This document shows, in pieces, positions 8,780-18,124 of a stretch of DNA of 64,000 bases. The notes beneath the pieces are model-generated. The model saw only the letters and a program-made list of their open reading frames with translations, was not told the origin of the DNA and searched no databases. Location of the stretch: contig OU015668.1 in NCBI GenBank assembly GCA_907165275.2, forward strand, positions 7,621,658-7,685,657. The letters run 5' to 3'. The DNA comes from Zygaena filipendulae. Taxonomy: Eukaryota > Arthropoda > Insecta > Lepidoptera > Zygaenidae. Position numbers and translations under genes: made by a program. Position 1 is the stretch's first letter. Every line of letters begins with the position of its first letter.

Positions 8780-11422
8780 TTGAAGGTAGTCATTCACAAT
8801 CCTACCTGTATGGAGTACGAGTTAGCTGTGCGGAAAGCCCAAACCGAGAGCTGGAAGGAGTTCTGTGGGAAACAGGACAGGGAGGGGGTTTGGGAAGGGA
8901 TATATAGGGTCATAGGGAGAACCAGGATAAGGGAAGAGGACATGTTGTTAGAAAGAGATGGAAGCACGCTGAGTGCAGAGGACTCCGTGAGGCTGTTAGC
9001 GGAAACCTTCTATCCCGAGGACAGCGAGGAAGGGGAGGGTGTTGAGCACCACGAAATTAGAAGAAGAGCTGAAAGGGTAAACAAGCATAACCATGATGAA
9101 CAGCATGATCCGCTGTTTACTCTGGAGGAACTCAACACGGTGTGCAAGACCTTCAACCCCAAGAAGGCTCCGGGGGCTGACGGCTTCACGGCCGATATTT
9201 GTATCCGTGCCATTGGTTGTGGCCCTGGTGTGTTTCTTGCACTAGTAAATAGGTGCTTGACGTGCGGTCTCTTTCCAAAGATCTGGAAGGAGGCCGCAGT
9301 CATAGTGCTTAGAAAGCCAGGCAAGGACGTCTATACCTCACCCAAGTCCTACAGGCCGATTGGGCTACTGCCTGTGCTTGGGAAGGTATATGAGAAGCTG
9401 TTGATCTCCCGTCTCAAATATCACCTCTTGCCCAAAATGAGTACTCGCCAGTACGGGTTCATGCCTCAAAGGAGCACCGAGGACTCCCTCTATACGCTAA
9501 TGCAGCAAATCCGTAAAAAGCTGGATCAAAAACGGATAATAACGCTTGTCTCATTGGATATAGAGGGGGCCTTCGATAGCGCTTGGTGGCCAGCCATCAG
9601 AATCCGACTGGCTGAGGAACAGTGCCCGGTGAATCTGAGGCGGGTGATGGACAGCTACCTCAGTGACAGAACTGTCTCGGTTAGATACGCTGGCAGGGAA
9701 TGTACCAGGGTCACAAACAAGGGATGCATCCAGGGTTCCATAGGAGGGCCAATCCTTTGGAACCTGATGCTGGATCCTTTGCTCAGGGAGCTTGACATCA
9801 GGGGGGATTATTGCCAAGCTTTTGCGGACGACGTCGTGCTGCTTTTTGACGGGAATACTGCGCAAGAAATCGAAGAGCGTGCCAACGACTGTCTCGCCTA
9901 TGTTCGGGCGTGGGGCGTCATGAATAAGTTAAAGTTCGCACCGCATAAAACCAATGCGATGGTGGTAACGCGGAAACTTAAATATGACGTCCCTCGCCTG
10001 AGCATGGGGGGGACGGCCGTTGTCATGACAAGGGAGGTGCGACTACTCGGACTGATAATTGACGACCACCTGACCTTTAACTCACATATAGCGCACGTAT
10101 GTAAAAAGGCTATAGGTATTTACAAACAGCTAGCGAAAGCCGCAAAAGTAAGCTGGGGGTTACATCCGGAAGTTATTAGGGCGATATACATCGCAGTGGT
10201 GGAGCCCATTATACTGTACGCGGCAAGCGCCTGGGCGCCCGCCGCAAACAAATTAGGAGCCCAAAAATATTTCGGATCTGTGCAACGCGGCTTTGCACTG
10301 AAACTTTGTAGGGCTTATAGGACAGTGTCACTGCATTCAGCGCTGGTGCTGGCTGGTATGCTCCCTCTCGACCTCCGAGTCCGCGAGGCGGCTTCGCTTT
10401 ACGAAGCCAAGAAGGGGGTATCCCAGTCGGCGCTGGCCGGAAGGGAAATCGAACGCATGACCTCGGCGCTGACAACCCCGCACCCCGCAAAGCGAGTCAG
10501 CCTGGAGTTCGATTACCTGGTAGACGAGGAACTCTACCGCAAAAATATGGACTTCAGTGTCCGTATTTTCACTGACGGTAGCAAGATTGACGGTCGGGTC
10601 GGCGCAGCTCTATCCTTATGGAAGGGAGAAACCGAAACCCGAGCCGTCAAGCTTGCTCTACCGTCTTATTGTACCGTCTACCAGGCCGAGCTTCTGGCTG
10701 TTAGCAGAGCGGCCAAGGAGGCTCAGAAATGCAGTGATGCTACATTTGAGATCTATAGTGACTCGATGGCGGCCCTCCAGGCTGTAGCGAATCCCGGTTG
10801 CCTCCATCCCCTGGCAGTGGAAACTAGGGACACCATTGCGCACTGTAATATCCAGAACAAGAGTGTCTCCTTGTTCTGGATAAAAGCCCACGCAGGAATG
10901 GAGGGAAACGAGAGAGCGGACGTGCTCGCCAAAGAGGCCGCCTTCAGGTCCAAGAAAAGGCCGGATTACGACTTGTGCCCGGTCTCATTCGTCAGGCGGA
11001 TACTCCGTACGGAGACGCTTGACGAATGGAACCGGAGATACCAATCCGGACACACTGGGGCCATCACGAAAATGTTTTTCCCGGATGCGGTTGCCGCATA
11101 CAGTGTAATAAGAAAAATGGACGTCAACAATGTAGCGACGCAGGTCTTGACAGGGCACGGTGGTTTCTCCGAGTACTTGAACCGCTTCAAGTGCAAGGAG
11201 AGCCCATCGTGCGTCTGTGATCCCGACGAGCGGGAAACGGTCCCGCACATGCTCTTTGAGTGCCCCATCTTTAGTAGGCAACGTAACGATGCGGAAATAG
11301 AGATGGGAGTTAGCATGATTAGGGAGAATGCGCCGCTGCTAATTGCAGGAAAATTAAGGAATACTTTTCTGGAATATTGTATAAATTTGGCAAAGATTGT
11401 AAATAAAAGGAATAAAGTGTAA
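8780..11422 (+). CDS. LINE ORF2 fragment: reverse transcriptase + RNase H (880 aa)
   Basis: Residues about 100-400 are the reverse transcriptase: 'KKAPGADGF', 'YRPIGLLPVLGKVYEKLL', 'SLDIEGAFDSAWW' and the catalytic 'FADDVVLLF'. An RNase H domain follows at about 595-720 with 'IFTDGSKIDG', 'YQAELLAV', 'IYSDSMAAL' and 'HAGMEGNERADVLAKEA', so the acidic residues and His are in place. The C-terminus has a CCHC-like 'CVCDPDE...HMLFEC'. RT plus RNase H points to the R1/LOA/I superfamily. The first 11 codons are not LINE: they are antisense Tc1 sequence supplying an accidental ATG. The native frame runs in from a lost upstream part including the apurinic endonuclease. The frame is intact, indicating youth rather than function. 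Confidence 0.9.
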   Translation: MKVVIHNPTCMEYELAVRKAQTESWKEFCGKQDREGVWEGIYRVIGRTRIREEDMLLERDGSTLSAEDSVRLLAETFYPEDSEEGEGVEHHEIRRRAERVNKHNHDEQHDPLFTLEELNTVCKTFNPKKAPGADGFTADICIRAIGCGPGVFLALVNRCLTCGLFPKIWKEAAVIVLRKPGKDVYTSPKSYRPIGLLPVLGKVYEKLLISRLKYHLLPKMSTRQYGFMPQRSTEDSLYTLMQQIRKKLDQKRIITLVSLDIEGAFDSAWWPAIRIRLAEEQCPVNLRRVMDSYLSDRTVSVRYAGRECTRVTNKGCIQGSIGGPILWNLMLDPLLRELDIRGDYCQAFADDVVLLFDGNTAQEIEERANDCLAYVRAWGVMNKLKFAPHKTNAMVVTRKLKYDVPRLSMGGTAVVMTREVRLLGLIIDDHLTFNSHIAHVCKKAIGIYKQLAKAAKVSWGLHPEVIRAIYIAVVEPIILYAASAWAPAANKLGAQKYFGSVQRGFALKLCRAYRTVSLHSALVLAGMLPLDLRVREAASLYEAKKGVSQSALAGREIERMTSALTTPHPAKRVSLEFDYLVDEELYRKNMDFSVRIFTDGSKIDGRVGAALSLWKGETETRAVKLALPSYCTVYQAELLAVSRAAKEAQKCSDATFEIYSDSMAALQAVANPGCLHPLAVETRDTIAHCNIQNKSVSLFWIKAHAGMEGNERADVLAKEAAFRSKKRPDYDLCPVSFVRRILRTETLDEWNRRYQSGHTGAITKMFFPDAVAAYSVIRKMDVNNVATQVLTGHGGFSEYLNRFKCKESPSCVCDPDERETVPHMLFECPIFSRQRNDAEIEMGVSMIRENAPLLIAGKLRNTFLEYCINLAKIVNKRNKV

Positions 11423-11905
11423 AAATTTATGATAAGTTATATATTAGGCATATATAAACTGTATCATAAGTGTAATTAGGTTAATAATAATAAGGAAACT
11501 GTATTAATATAGCGGATAAGATTAAAGTACTAACCACTGCATGCGATAGAAATAAGGTAAATATAAGATGAAAATAAATGTTAAGGTAAAATAGAGCATT
11601 GTATAAAGTAAAGTAATATGTAAAGTATTGTAAAAGAAGAAGTACAGTAAATAAATAAGCAAATAAATAGTACCCCAAACCCTGTACCCCCTAGAAACAA
11701 ATAAAGTCGGAGGCATAGTTAGGTGTAATTGTTAGAGATAGATTGGAATCCCACCAATGAAAAGAAAGAAAGATGATGAATGCCAGAAAGAAAAGGAATG
11801 CGGAATGAAAGTGCGAGAAGAATTAAAGCGGGAACTGGTATGGAAGTGTGATTTAATGATAAGGGCGCCGATAATGTTGGCGGTAGCTAGTATAAAAAAA
11901 AAAAA
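8813..11905 (+). mobile_element. 5'-truncated non-LTR retrotransposon (R1/I-type group) inside Tc1
   Basis: The insert starts within ORF2, has a 3' UTR of about 470 bases, ends in A14 (11,894-11,907, overlapping the target copy) and is flanked by a 15-bp target duplication. There is no endonuclease domain or ORF1, so it arrived truncated, as target-primed reverse transcription commonly gives. The right-hand copy at 60,025-63,126 has the same ends and A23. Confidence 0.9.
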
Positions 11906-12989
11906 AAATCCTACCTGTATGAGGTCGGGCATTGTCATGCATAAATATAGCATCCTCACCTAAATTGACCATAAATGGACCAACGTGATCATTGAGGATT
12001 TCTTCCACATATCTTACGCTAGTTAAAGAGCCGTTTTCTATGATCACCAGCTCTGTGCGACTTTCAGAAGAAATTCCGGCCCACACAAGTATAGACCCAC
12101 CACCGTAGGCTACTTTTTCTTCGATGCATGCTTGCTTGAATCTTTCCCCTGGTCTTCGATACACTCTGTGTCTTCCATCGTGCTTGTAGAGCATAAATTT
12201 TGATTCGTCGGAGAACATAACTTTTGACCAATCTTCAATACTCCAATTTACGTGGCTCTGGGCATATCTTAGTCTTGAAATACGATGCGCACGCTCCAGT
12301 TTAGGGCCGTTTGCAGGTCTAAGGGGTTTTAAGTTAGATTCAGCAAGCCGACGTCTTACTGTCCATGCACTTGGGTTACTTCCTCCGAGGCGTCGAAACT
12401 GATTTGTGAGTTCAGTTCTTGTGAGAAAGCGATTTCGAAGCATGGTGTTCACCAAGTATCGGTCTTCTCGTGCTGTGGTACACCTGGTTCTGCCCGTTCC
12501 TGGTCTGCGTAGGTTAGAACCAGTTTCTTCGTAACGTCGGAGAACTCTTTGTACTGTTGACAGCGACACACCGACAGTCCTGGCTGTATCGCGCTGACTC
12601 CGGCCGGTTTCCAGCATTGTAAGTATTCTGATGCATTCTTCAGGCGTAAGCGACATAATTTCAGCTTGAATAATGAATATAGAGCACTATCAACATGGTT
12701 TATGTACCCACATAAATGACAGATTACAAACAAAAGCAAAACCAAATGCTGTAATTCCGTAGTTCCATCTTCGAAAGTGGCCCTTTTTCAAGTTTGATTT
12801 TTTTATGATATAACTTTACAATAACTAAGAAGTTTTAATACCTTCATTTAAGGAGTATTACATTGTCTATTAAATACGATTTATTGCATTAACCTAGCAT
12901 TTTTAGTTTCCGAGATTTTTAGGATTCTTTAAGTGACCCGGATTCATTGCTCTCGAGTGTAGTATAACTGTCAGTTTTATCGCAGTCAT

Positions 12990-13340
12990 CAAATAACCCG
13001 CCCCTGACCGTTCCCGTGGCCAAGGTGCCCATAAGGCTGGCTGCATTCTCGCGCTGAATAGCAATGGCCAACTTCTGCACCAGGAACGAGCCGGAATGGG
13101 AGTCACCGCATATCATTAGTCTCTAATATTCCTAACTCAGACACCAATTTCTTTGCATCCGCGCCCCAGCTGCCGAGTGTGTCTACCGTGATCGGAACGA
13201 ATTTATATTGTGGCTCCCACGCCGCGTATTTAAGCCGCTTTCTGCTGGCAGCATCTTCTGCAGCAGCTGCTGGAAAGAGGGTAGAGTTACCCAAGTGGCT
13301 GGCGGCTAATGTGCTGACGCAGGTAGCGTCCCAGAAAATA
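12990..13340 (-). pseudogene. C-terminal remnant of a retrotransposon polyprotein (clade uncertain)
   Basis: The minus-strand text from about 13,335 reads 'STLAASHLGNSTLFPA', 'RKRLKYAAWEPQYKFVPI', 'TLGSWGADAKKLVSELG'. After a frameshift near 13,105 it reads 'SGSFLVQKLAIAIQRENAAS' and 'MGTLATG'. I recall this end from reverse-transcriptase proteins annotated in invertebrate genomes. The identification rests on that resemblance only. It is frameshifted and lacks the catalytic domain. Confidence 0.5.
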
Positions 13341-14380
13341 AAAATTAATTTATATAGGTATGAAACTTAAACACCTCAAAAAATTTTCGTCAAATTACGA
13401 ATGATTAGGGTTTATAGGAGACGGGCGAACGTTACGTGTCTAAGGTTAAACTAGAGTTCTGACCTCACAAAGTGTCCTCTATCAATTATATTTAAGTACC
13501 TAGTTACTTAAAATACGTAATCATTGTCATTGACAAAAAATAAATAAAATTTATTTAAAAAAAATTTAAAAGTAAAATTCATGCTTATGTATGCACGACA
13601 TACCGCTGTAATTTTGTATTTAATTGTAAAATTGTCTTTAATGTGCTAGTTGACTAATTATTGATTTAGTCAGTCTTGTAGATGTATGAAATATATTGGA
13701 CACCAAAAACATTATTTATTCCAAGTGGAATACCACACATTCAAGTTATTTGCCTAAAAACTATAGTATAAATATTTTTGATATTGGCTTGTTTTTACCA
13801 GCAAACCAAATATTAAAGGGGTGAGATCTATACCTTGACCTTACAGTATAAAAACAGTAACTTGCTCATAATAATATAAAGAAGATACATAATTCGAGTA
13901 GCTAAAGATAACTTCAATGTGAAAACTAGCCGAGTTCTATGCTCCTTTGAATATATTTCAGGATTATCTACAGAACTTGGCACCTATTTAGATATCAATT
14001 CTTTTGTCGGCGAAGTCGACAACTCAGCTTAAGCTAATACTGAACTTTGGCTTCCACTTTCACATTTATGTTTTTGATGGGATATCACTACTTTTTGTAC
14101 AGAAATTACTAGTAGGTATTAGGTACTTGTTCATAATAAAATTAATACCAAATGGTCTCTGTTGATCTATTGTATTTCAATCTGTTTACGGGGTAGTAAG
14201 TATTTACTGAAACTAATATGTTTGGATTTAAAACAAATCAAGGTTGGTATTCCATTCGTTTTATGAATATATGTACCAACTATGTAAAGACCATAACACA
14301 TAAACATATACATAAATATTTAAAGACCATAAAATCCAAAGACCGGCTGTCATCAATTTTGATTGATGATTCTTACATTA
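13341..14380. other. No gene recognised
   Basis: About 1 kb of AT-rich DNA with only short frames. From about 13,990 on ('gtcggcgaagtcgacaactc') it may be the body of the Helitron-like copy that ends at 14,475. Confidence 0.4.
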
Positions 14381-14475
14381 CAGGCAGAATAAGTAAGGGT
14401 TCGTGTAATATTACACACAGTGCTGCTCGCCAGTTGTTAGCTTGAACTCGGCTTAACATGCTACAGCGTGTCTAG
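14381..14475 (+). mobile_element. Helitron-like 3' terminus 1
   Basis: 'tcgtgtaatattacacacag', 'tgctcgccag' and an imperfect hairpin (acatgc/gcgtgt) end in CTAG at 14,472-14,475. A near-terminal hairpin followed by CTRR is the Helitron 3' signature. The hairpin stem has a mismatch here. Confidence 0.55.
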
Positions 14476-14754
14476 ATTCAATAGATAAAATAATAAATAA
14501 AACAAACACGAATAAAAATAGTTACATTTATAATTAAAACGTATTTTGCTTACATTTAAAGAAAACACCGCATGCAGTAAAATATTTTGGAGACATGACA
14601 CTACAACTCTTATCGACAGACACCACCACCATAAACGATTATATTTTTTTCCCCCTGATCCTGCATCGCTCCTATCGCGTGACGTACTAACGAGTGAAGA
14701 ATCAGAGCTTCTATTTGAGAATACGTGATTCATATTGACATGTTTATGTGAAAT

Positions 14755-14849
14755 AGTTTTTGAGTTATGACAGGGTCAAAAGTTACACACGGTGCTGCTC
14801 GCCAGTTCTGTTAGCCTGAACTTGGCTTGACACGCTACTGCGTGTCTAG
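14755..14849 (+). mobile_element. Helitron-like 3' terminus 2
   Basis: Same family as the termini at 14,475 and 16,945: 'gtgctgctcgccagttctgt', then a perfect 7-bp stem GACACGC/GCGTGTC with loop TACT (14,829-14,846) and CTAG at 14,846-14,849. Confidence 0.65.
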
Positions 14850-15001
14850 ATATATAGGTCACAATATTATTGTATATTAACAGAAATGGATAAATGAATA
14901 CATATTATTCATAATAAAATGGTTTTTGTCAATTTAGTTTATTTTCCTACGTTTCCGTGGTATAACTATCTTTTTTGTGTTTTCTGTATTTTCTTGGACG
15001 T

Positions 15002-15235
15002 TTAAAATGTTTGAGTGAATTGCCCATTCAGTATCCGGTTTTTTTTTTTTACGCGTTTTCTGTTTATAGTTAATTTGGCCAAGTCAGGGCGGTATAACGT
15101 GCGCAGGCGGTTGTACTCTACAATAGAGCTCTCTTGTGCCTTGATTTGACTTGGATCTAAATTAATAAGATGTACTCCATCTAAGGTTTTAACTCTGGAA
15201 AGTCCAACGTAAATGATTTGGAGTAACGTAAAAGT
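15002..15235 (-). pseudogene. Helitron/PIF1-type helicase C-terminal fragment
   Basis: The minus-strand frame contains 'YVGLSRVKTLDGVHLINLD' followed by 'IVEYNRLR' and a basic C-terminus, then a stop at 15,002. The 'YVxLSRVxxLxGvhl' block is the last helicase motif region of PIF1-like helicases, as found at the C-terminus of Helitron Rep/helicase proteins. Nothing upstream continues the helicase (sequence before about residue 53 of the open frame is unrelated), so it is a short terminal fragment. Its position between two Helitron-like 3' ends supports a Helitron source. Confidence 0.7.
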
Positions 15236-15259
15236 GTCACCCACCAGTAATTCGATTGT

Positions 15260-15935
15260 ACGACTCATTGTACAATGTAGGTACCTACGTAGTAAATAAT
15301 TAATATTTAAGACGATCAAGACGAAGACGACACTAAAAGAATACACTAGAAGACCCGGTGAACTTCGTATCATCTACAAGACAACCAAGTGACACTATTT
15401 TTTATTTCTAAAATGATAAAAGAGATCGGACTTCACTTCATCAATTCTTTTGCGACAAGTCAAAATCAAAGTCATAGTCAAATTGTTTAATCAAATTTGG
15501 CCAATAATGTGTATCTTATTGACGTCAATAAAATTACAGTTATTATGACAGCAGCCAGCACCCATAAAATATCCACCCTTCACAGCTTCCTAGCGCTATG
15601 GCTGAAGAGAAAAAGCTGCGCAACAAACTCCAGTAGCACGATACATTACGTCACCATGCGCATAAAGGAGCATATTGAGGACTTAAGCCTCCTAGAAGGC
15701 GAACTAGAATCGCAGCTATTGAAGTATCTTCCATAACTTTGCCTATACCGGCTAAATCTTGCACAGTGTACATGACTGCAATTATACAGCTGCCTTTTAA
15801 ATCCATGTTGCCATTCCAAGTGAGAAGAATTGCTGGATTATGCCGTTAATGTAACGAGATTCTTCTGTACTGTCGCAGCCTGAAATTTTTGAGGAGGTCA
15901 AAAATTTATTGCACAATACACAATTTTATTGCACA
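15260..15935. other. No gene recognised
   Basis: A short plus-strand open frame at 15,497-15,736 ends in an acidic, leucine-rich stretch ('EDLSLLEGELESQLLKYLP'). I could not assign it and see no splice or promoter support. It may be a retroelement scrap. Confidence 0.35.
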
Positions 15936-15937
15936 CT

Positions 15938-16060
15938 AGCTGTTGCCCGCTGTTTCACCCGCGCTAATTGGAGTTGGAGTTTCCTTAGTAATTCCGGGAT
16001 AAAAACCCCTACCCTACCCTACCCTATGTCGCTCAGAAAACTCGCCTACATGTATATCTC
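15938..16060 (+). repeat. Dispersed repeat tail
   Basis: 'agctgttgcccgctgtttcacccgcgctaat' type start, then 'gggataaaaacccctaccct' with a short CCCTA run. A copy of the common repeat family. Confidence 0.6.
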
Positions 16061-16550
16061 TATATTGCTGTCAAAATCATCTAGACAGTACCTGTACAGT
16101 TTCTGTTCGAGGATTATACGTCGCACTCGTAGGCGGACGAAAGAACCAAATAACCGTCTCTATCCAGAAGCAGTTTTATTCTTGAAAAATAATTATTTAT
16201 TCATCATTTTTACATACAGAACTTGCTTTGTCAAATGTGAATAATATGTAATGGATATTTGCGTGAACTGATGAAAATATTCACAGATATTCATAAATTA
16301 TTTACGTCGTACGTAAAACAAACGCTGATTTACTTTTAACTTGAGAATAGCTAGTTTTATACGTAAAAACCACAGAAAAATTCGTGCTGATAACGAAAGT
16401 ATTAATTGTCAATGTTTGACTCAGTTTAATGGAGTGACGTAAAATACATCATTAAGAATACTTCAAAATTTTGATTAGCCAGTTATATACTTCAATACTC
16501 GATTTGTTATATTACCTTCTTGATAAGGATATATCTAAAAACTGAAGATA
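16061..16550. other. No recognised feature
   Basis: AT-rich sequence with only short frames. 'acttcaatactcgatttgttatatta' near 16,490 resembles the tail of the repeat at 47,990-48,020. Confidence 0.35.
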
Positions 16551-16559
16551 TTGATAATT

Positions 16560-16945
16560 ATCATTTTTTTTTAAGTTTTTCCAGTTTTCAGATTTTTCCC
16601 TTTATTTACGCCTAAAAGTCTACCTTGATGCCAAATATCAAGTTCCTAGGTCATCTGGAAGTCGGTTATAATTTTGGTCTATAGGTCAGTCAGTGATAAA
16701 AATCACGATTTTTGGACGTTAATATCTAAAAGCCCGTATGAGGTGTGCTTATGAAATTTGGAGCACATGTTTATCTCGCGAGTCTTAATACATGAGCCAA
16801 ATTTGACATGTTTATGTTAAATAGTTTTTGAATTATGGCGGGGTGAAAAGTGGCTCCAAATGGTTCGTGTAATATTACACACGGTGCGGCTCGCCAGTTC
16901 TGTCAGCTTGAGAACTTCGGCTTGACACGCTACCGGCGTGTCTAG
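16560..16945 (+). mobile_element. Helitron-like element with 3' terminus 3
   Basis: The copy ends with 'ggttcgtgtaatattacaca', 'cggctcgccagttctgtcag', a perfect stem GACACGC/GCGTGTC with a five-base loop (16,924-16,942) and CTAG at 16,942-16,945. About 300 bases upstream ('gatgccaaatatcaagttcc', 'atgtttatgttaaatagttt') belong to the same non-coding element; the latter word also precedes terminus 2. Its 5' end was not located. Confidence 0.6.
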
Positions 16946-17021
16946 ATTTCAAACTTCTATGTCTGCTAGAAGTGCCTTAGAGTTTTGATGATCGGTCAGT
17001 GAGTGAGTGACCTACAAAGTA

Positions 17022-17124
17022 GGTATATATTGTATGTTCTGGACCACTTCGTTCTTTCGCAATGGAGCGAGCACGAGCTCGCTCGCGAAATCACTCCGAT
17101 GGTCCAGACCATACAATATATACC
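17022..17124. repeat. Inverted repeat, ~45-bp arms
   Basis: 'ggtatatattgtatg' at the left and 'catacaatatatacc' at the right bracket further pairing segments (tctggacca/tggtccaga) and a GC-rich core 'gagcgagcacgagctcgctc'. It can fold as one long hairpin. It may be a small MITE; no target duplication was identified. Confidence 0.65.
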
Positions 17125-17516
17125 AATCAAAATGATTCACTTGTCGGATCGATCATGCAAAAACAATTATCGCTCCCAAAATCATTCCAGTGGTCCAGGC
17201 CCTGGACCACACAATCAAAAAGATCTTCTTCTTCTTCTTTTTTATTAAATGGCAACTTTTTAGTAATTGTGCCAATGACAATGTGTGACTTGATAGACAA
17301 AGCAACGCGATTGAATTAAAAAAAAACCCGATATATTTTGAAATCATGAGATTTCCAAAATAAAATAAAGAACTACAACTAAGCAATTAAAAAATATTTA
17401 CACACCTAACTACTATAATCAACAATATACAACTAACAACTTTATGAATTATACAAAAAACATAAGTAGGTATCTACACTAGTATTTGCCAAAAAATTGC
17501 TAACTGAAAAATCACG

Positions 17517-17924
17517 TCAAAGTTTTATTTTATTATCGCACAAGAATTTTCCAAGTATATTTACAAATGGAGTATTAACAAGCATAAGTAATGTTTTTAT
17601 GTTTACAGGTCGGGGAATTTCAGGTGGTAGTATATCGTAAAGAGAGTAATTAAGGTTTTTACAACTGAAAAAAATATGATCCACGGTTCCTTCATCATAC
17701 CCACATTCACAGAGGGAACTGTCTCTGACCCTTATTTTAGCAAGGTGAACAGGAGTGCAAGCGTGCCCAATTCGTAGTCTGCATATGGAAGATGTTGTTT
17801 TTTTATCTAGCTCTTTAAATCGAAAGTACCAAGGCTTAGGAGGAATGGACTGTTGGATGTTCCCATAATATCTTCCAATAGCTGTTCTTGATTTTTGCCA
17901 CAGTAAATCCCATTCCATATCCAT
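17517..17924 (-). pseudogene. LINE ORF2 C-terminal domain fragment (135 codons)
   Basis: The frame starts 'MEWDLLWQKSRTAIGRYY' and carries 'SICRLRIGHACTPVHLAKI' and the zinc-binding-like 'CECGYDEGTVDHIFFSC', the Cys-His array following RNase H in Jockey/CR1-type LINEs. It stops at 17,517. The reverse transcriptase is absent: the sequence breaks off at a 16-bp tandem repeat just upstream (17,921-17,984). Confidence 0.75.
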
Positions 17925-17984
17925 TTGTCAGATCGATCATTTGTCAGATCGATCATTTGTCAGATCGATCATTTGTCAGATCAA
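17921..17984. repeat. Tandem repeat, 4 x 16 bp
   Basis: Four head-to-tail units of 'atttgtcagatcgatc', the last one diverged. It abuts the LINE fragment exactly; a related word 'cttgtcggatcgatcatgc' is at about 17,141. Confidence 0.9.
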
Positions 17985-18124
17985 TTACAAAAGATTTATC
18001 TGTGGAATGATAATACAGCGAAATCCATACCATGAAACGATTAGACGTCTGGTAGTTCTCATGTTTTGACTTAAAAATAAATGTAACTAACGAAATAGCA
18101 CACTATTGACTTGACACGTGCATC

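Larger units (their letters stand above)
600..12134. repeat. Left copy of a ~10.6-kb recent duplication
   Basis: This stretch matches 52,750-63,354 almost base for base in the same orientation. It spans exon 2 and exon 1 of gene C, BEL/Pao and mariner remnants, the leader exon and promoter, unexplained DNA, and a Tc1 element containing a LINE. In the 2.6-kb reverse-transcriptase frame I found only about six substitutions. Left of 600 the two copies are still alignable but clearly diverged, so the sharp edge lies just downstream of exon 2. This copy is about 0.93 kb longer, nearly all of it the solo LTR at 5,081-5,999. Confidence 0.9.
8534..12656 (-). pseudogene. Tc1 transposase, two halves (12,656-11,906 and 8,812-8,534)
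   Basis: The N-terminal part opens with MSLTPEECIRIL and an HTH domain ('GRSQRDTARTVGVSLSTVQR'). It continues with 'VMFSDESKF' (first catalytic Asp) and 'MHDNARPHTG' (second). The C-terminal part has 'WPARSPDINPIAWDELG'. In family members this reads NPIExxWDELG, so two residues including the third catalytic acidic residue are missing; the deletion is in both copies. Total length, about 340 residues, is normal for Tc1. The LINE insertion and the lost glutamate both argue that it is dead; the deletion would already have disabled it before the LINE came in. Confidence 0.85.
8286..12959 (-). mobile_element. Tc1-like DNA transposon, complete ends, split by a LINE
   Basis: The ends are long inverted repeats of about 118 bases: 8,286-8,404 (starting CACTCGA) pairs with 12,842-12,959 (ending TCGAGTG). 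TA flanks each side (8,284-8,285; 12,960-12,961), the Tc1/mariner target duplication. The minus-strand transposase is split at 8,798-8,812/11,906-11,920 by the LINE at 8,813-11,905, which duplicated a 15-bp target (aatcctacctgtatg). Removing one target copy and the LINE rejoins the transposase frame. The matching element at 59,498-63,354 lacks its right third and right inverted repeat. Confidence 0.92.

Noticed and set aside
9010..11316. Minus-strand open frames of about 100 codons
   Set aside because: Shadows of the GC-richer reverse-transcriptase frame; the same set repeats in the other LINE copy.
15497..15736. A 79-codon plus-strand gene
   Set aside because: No recognisable domain, start context or splice support; the open length is expected by chance in this composition.
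17921..17984. CRISPR-like array
   Set aside because: Units are contiguous without spacers and the setting is an insect-type genome.
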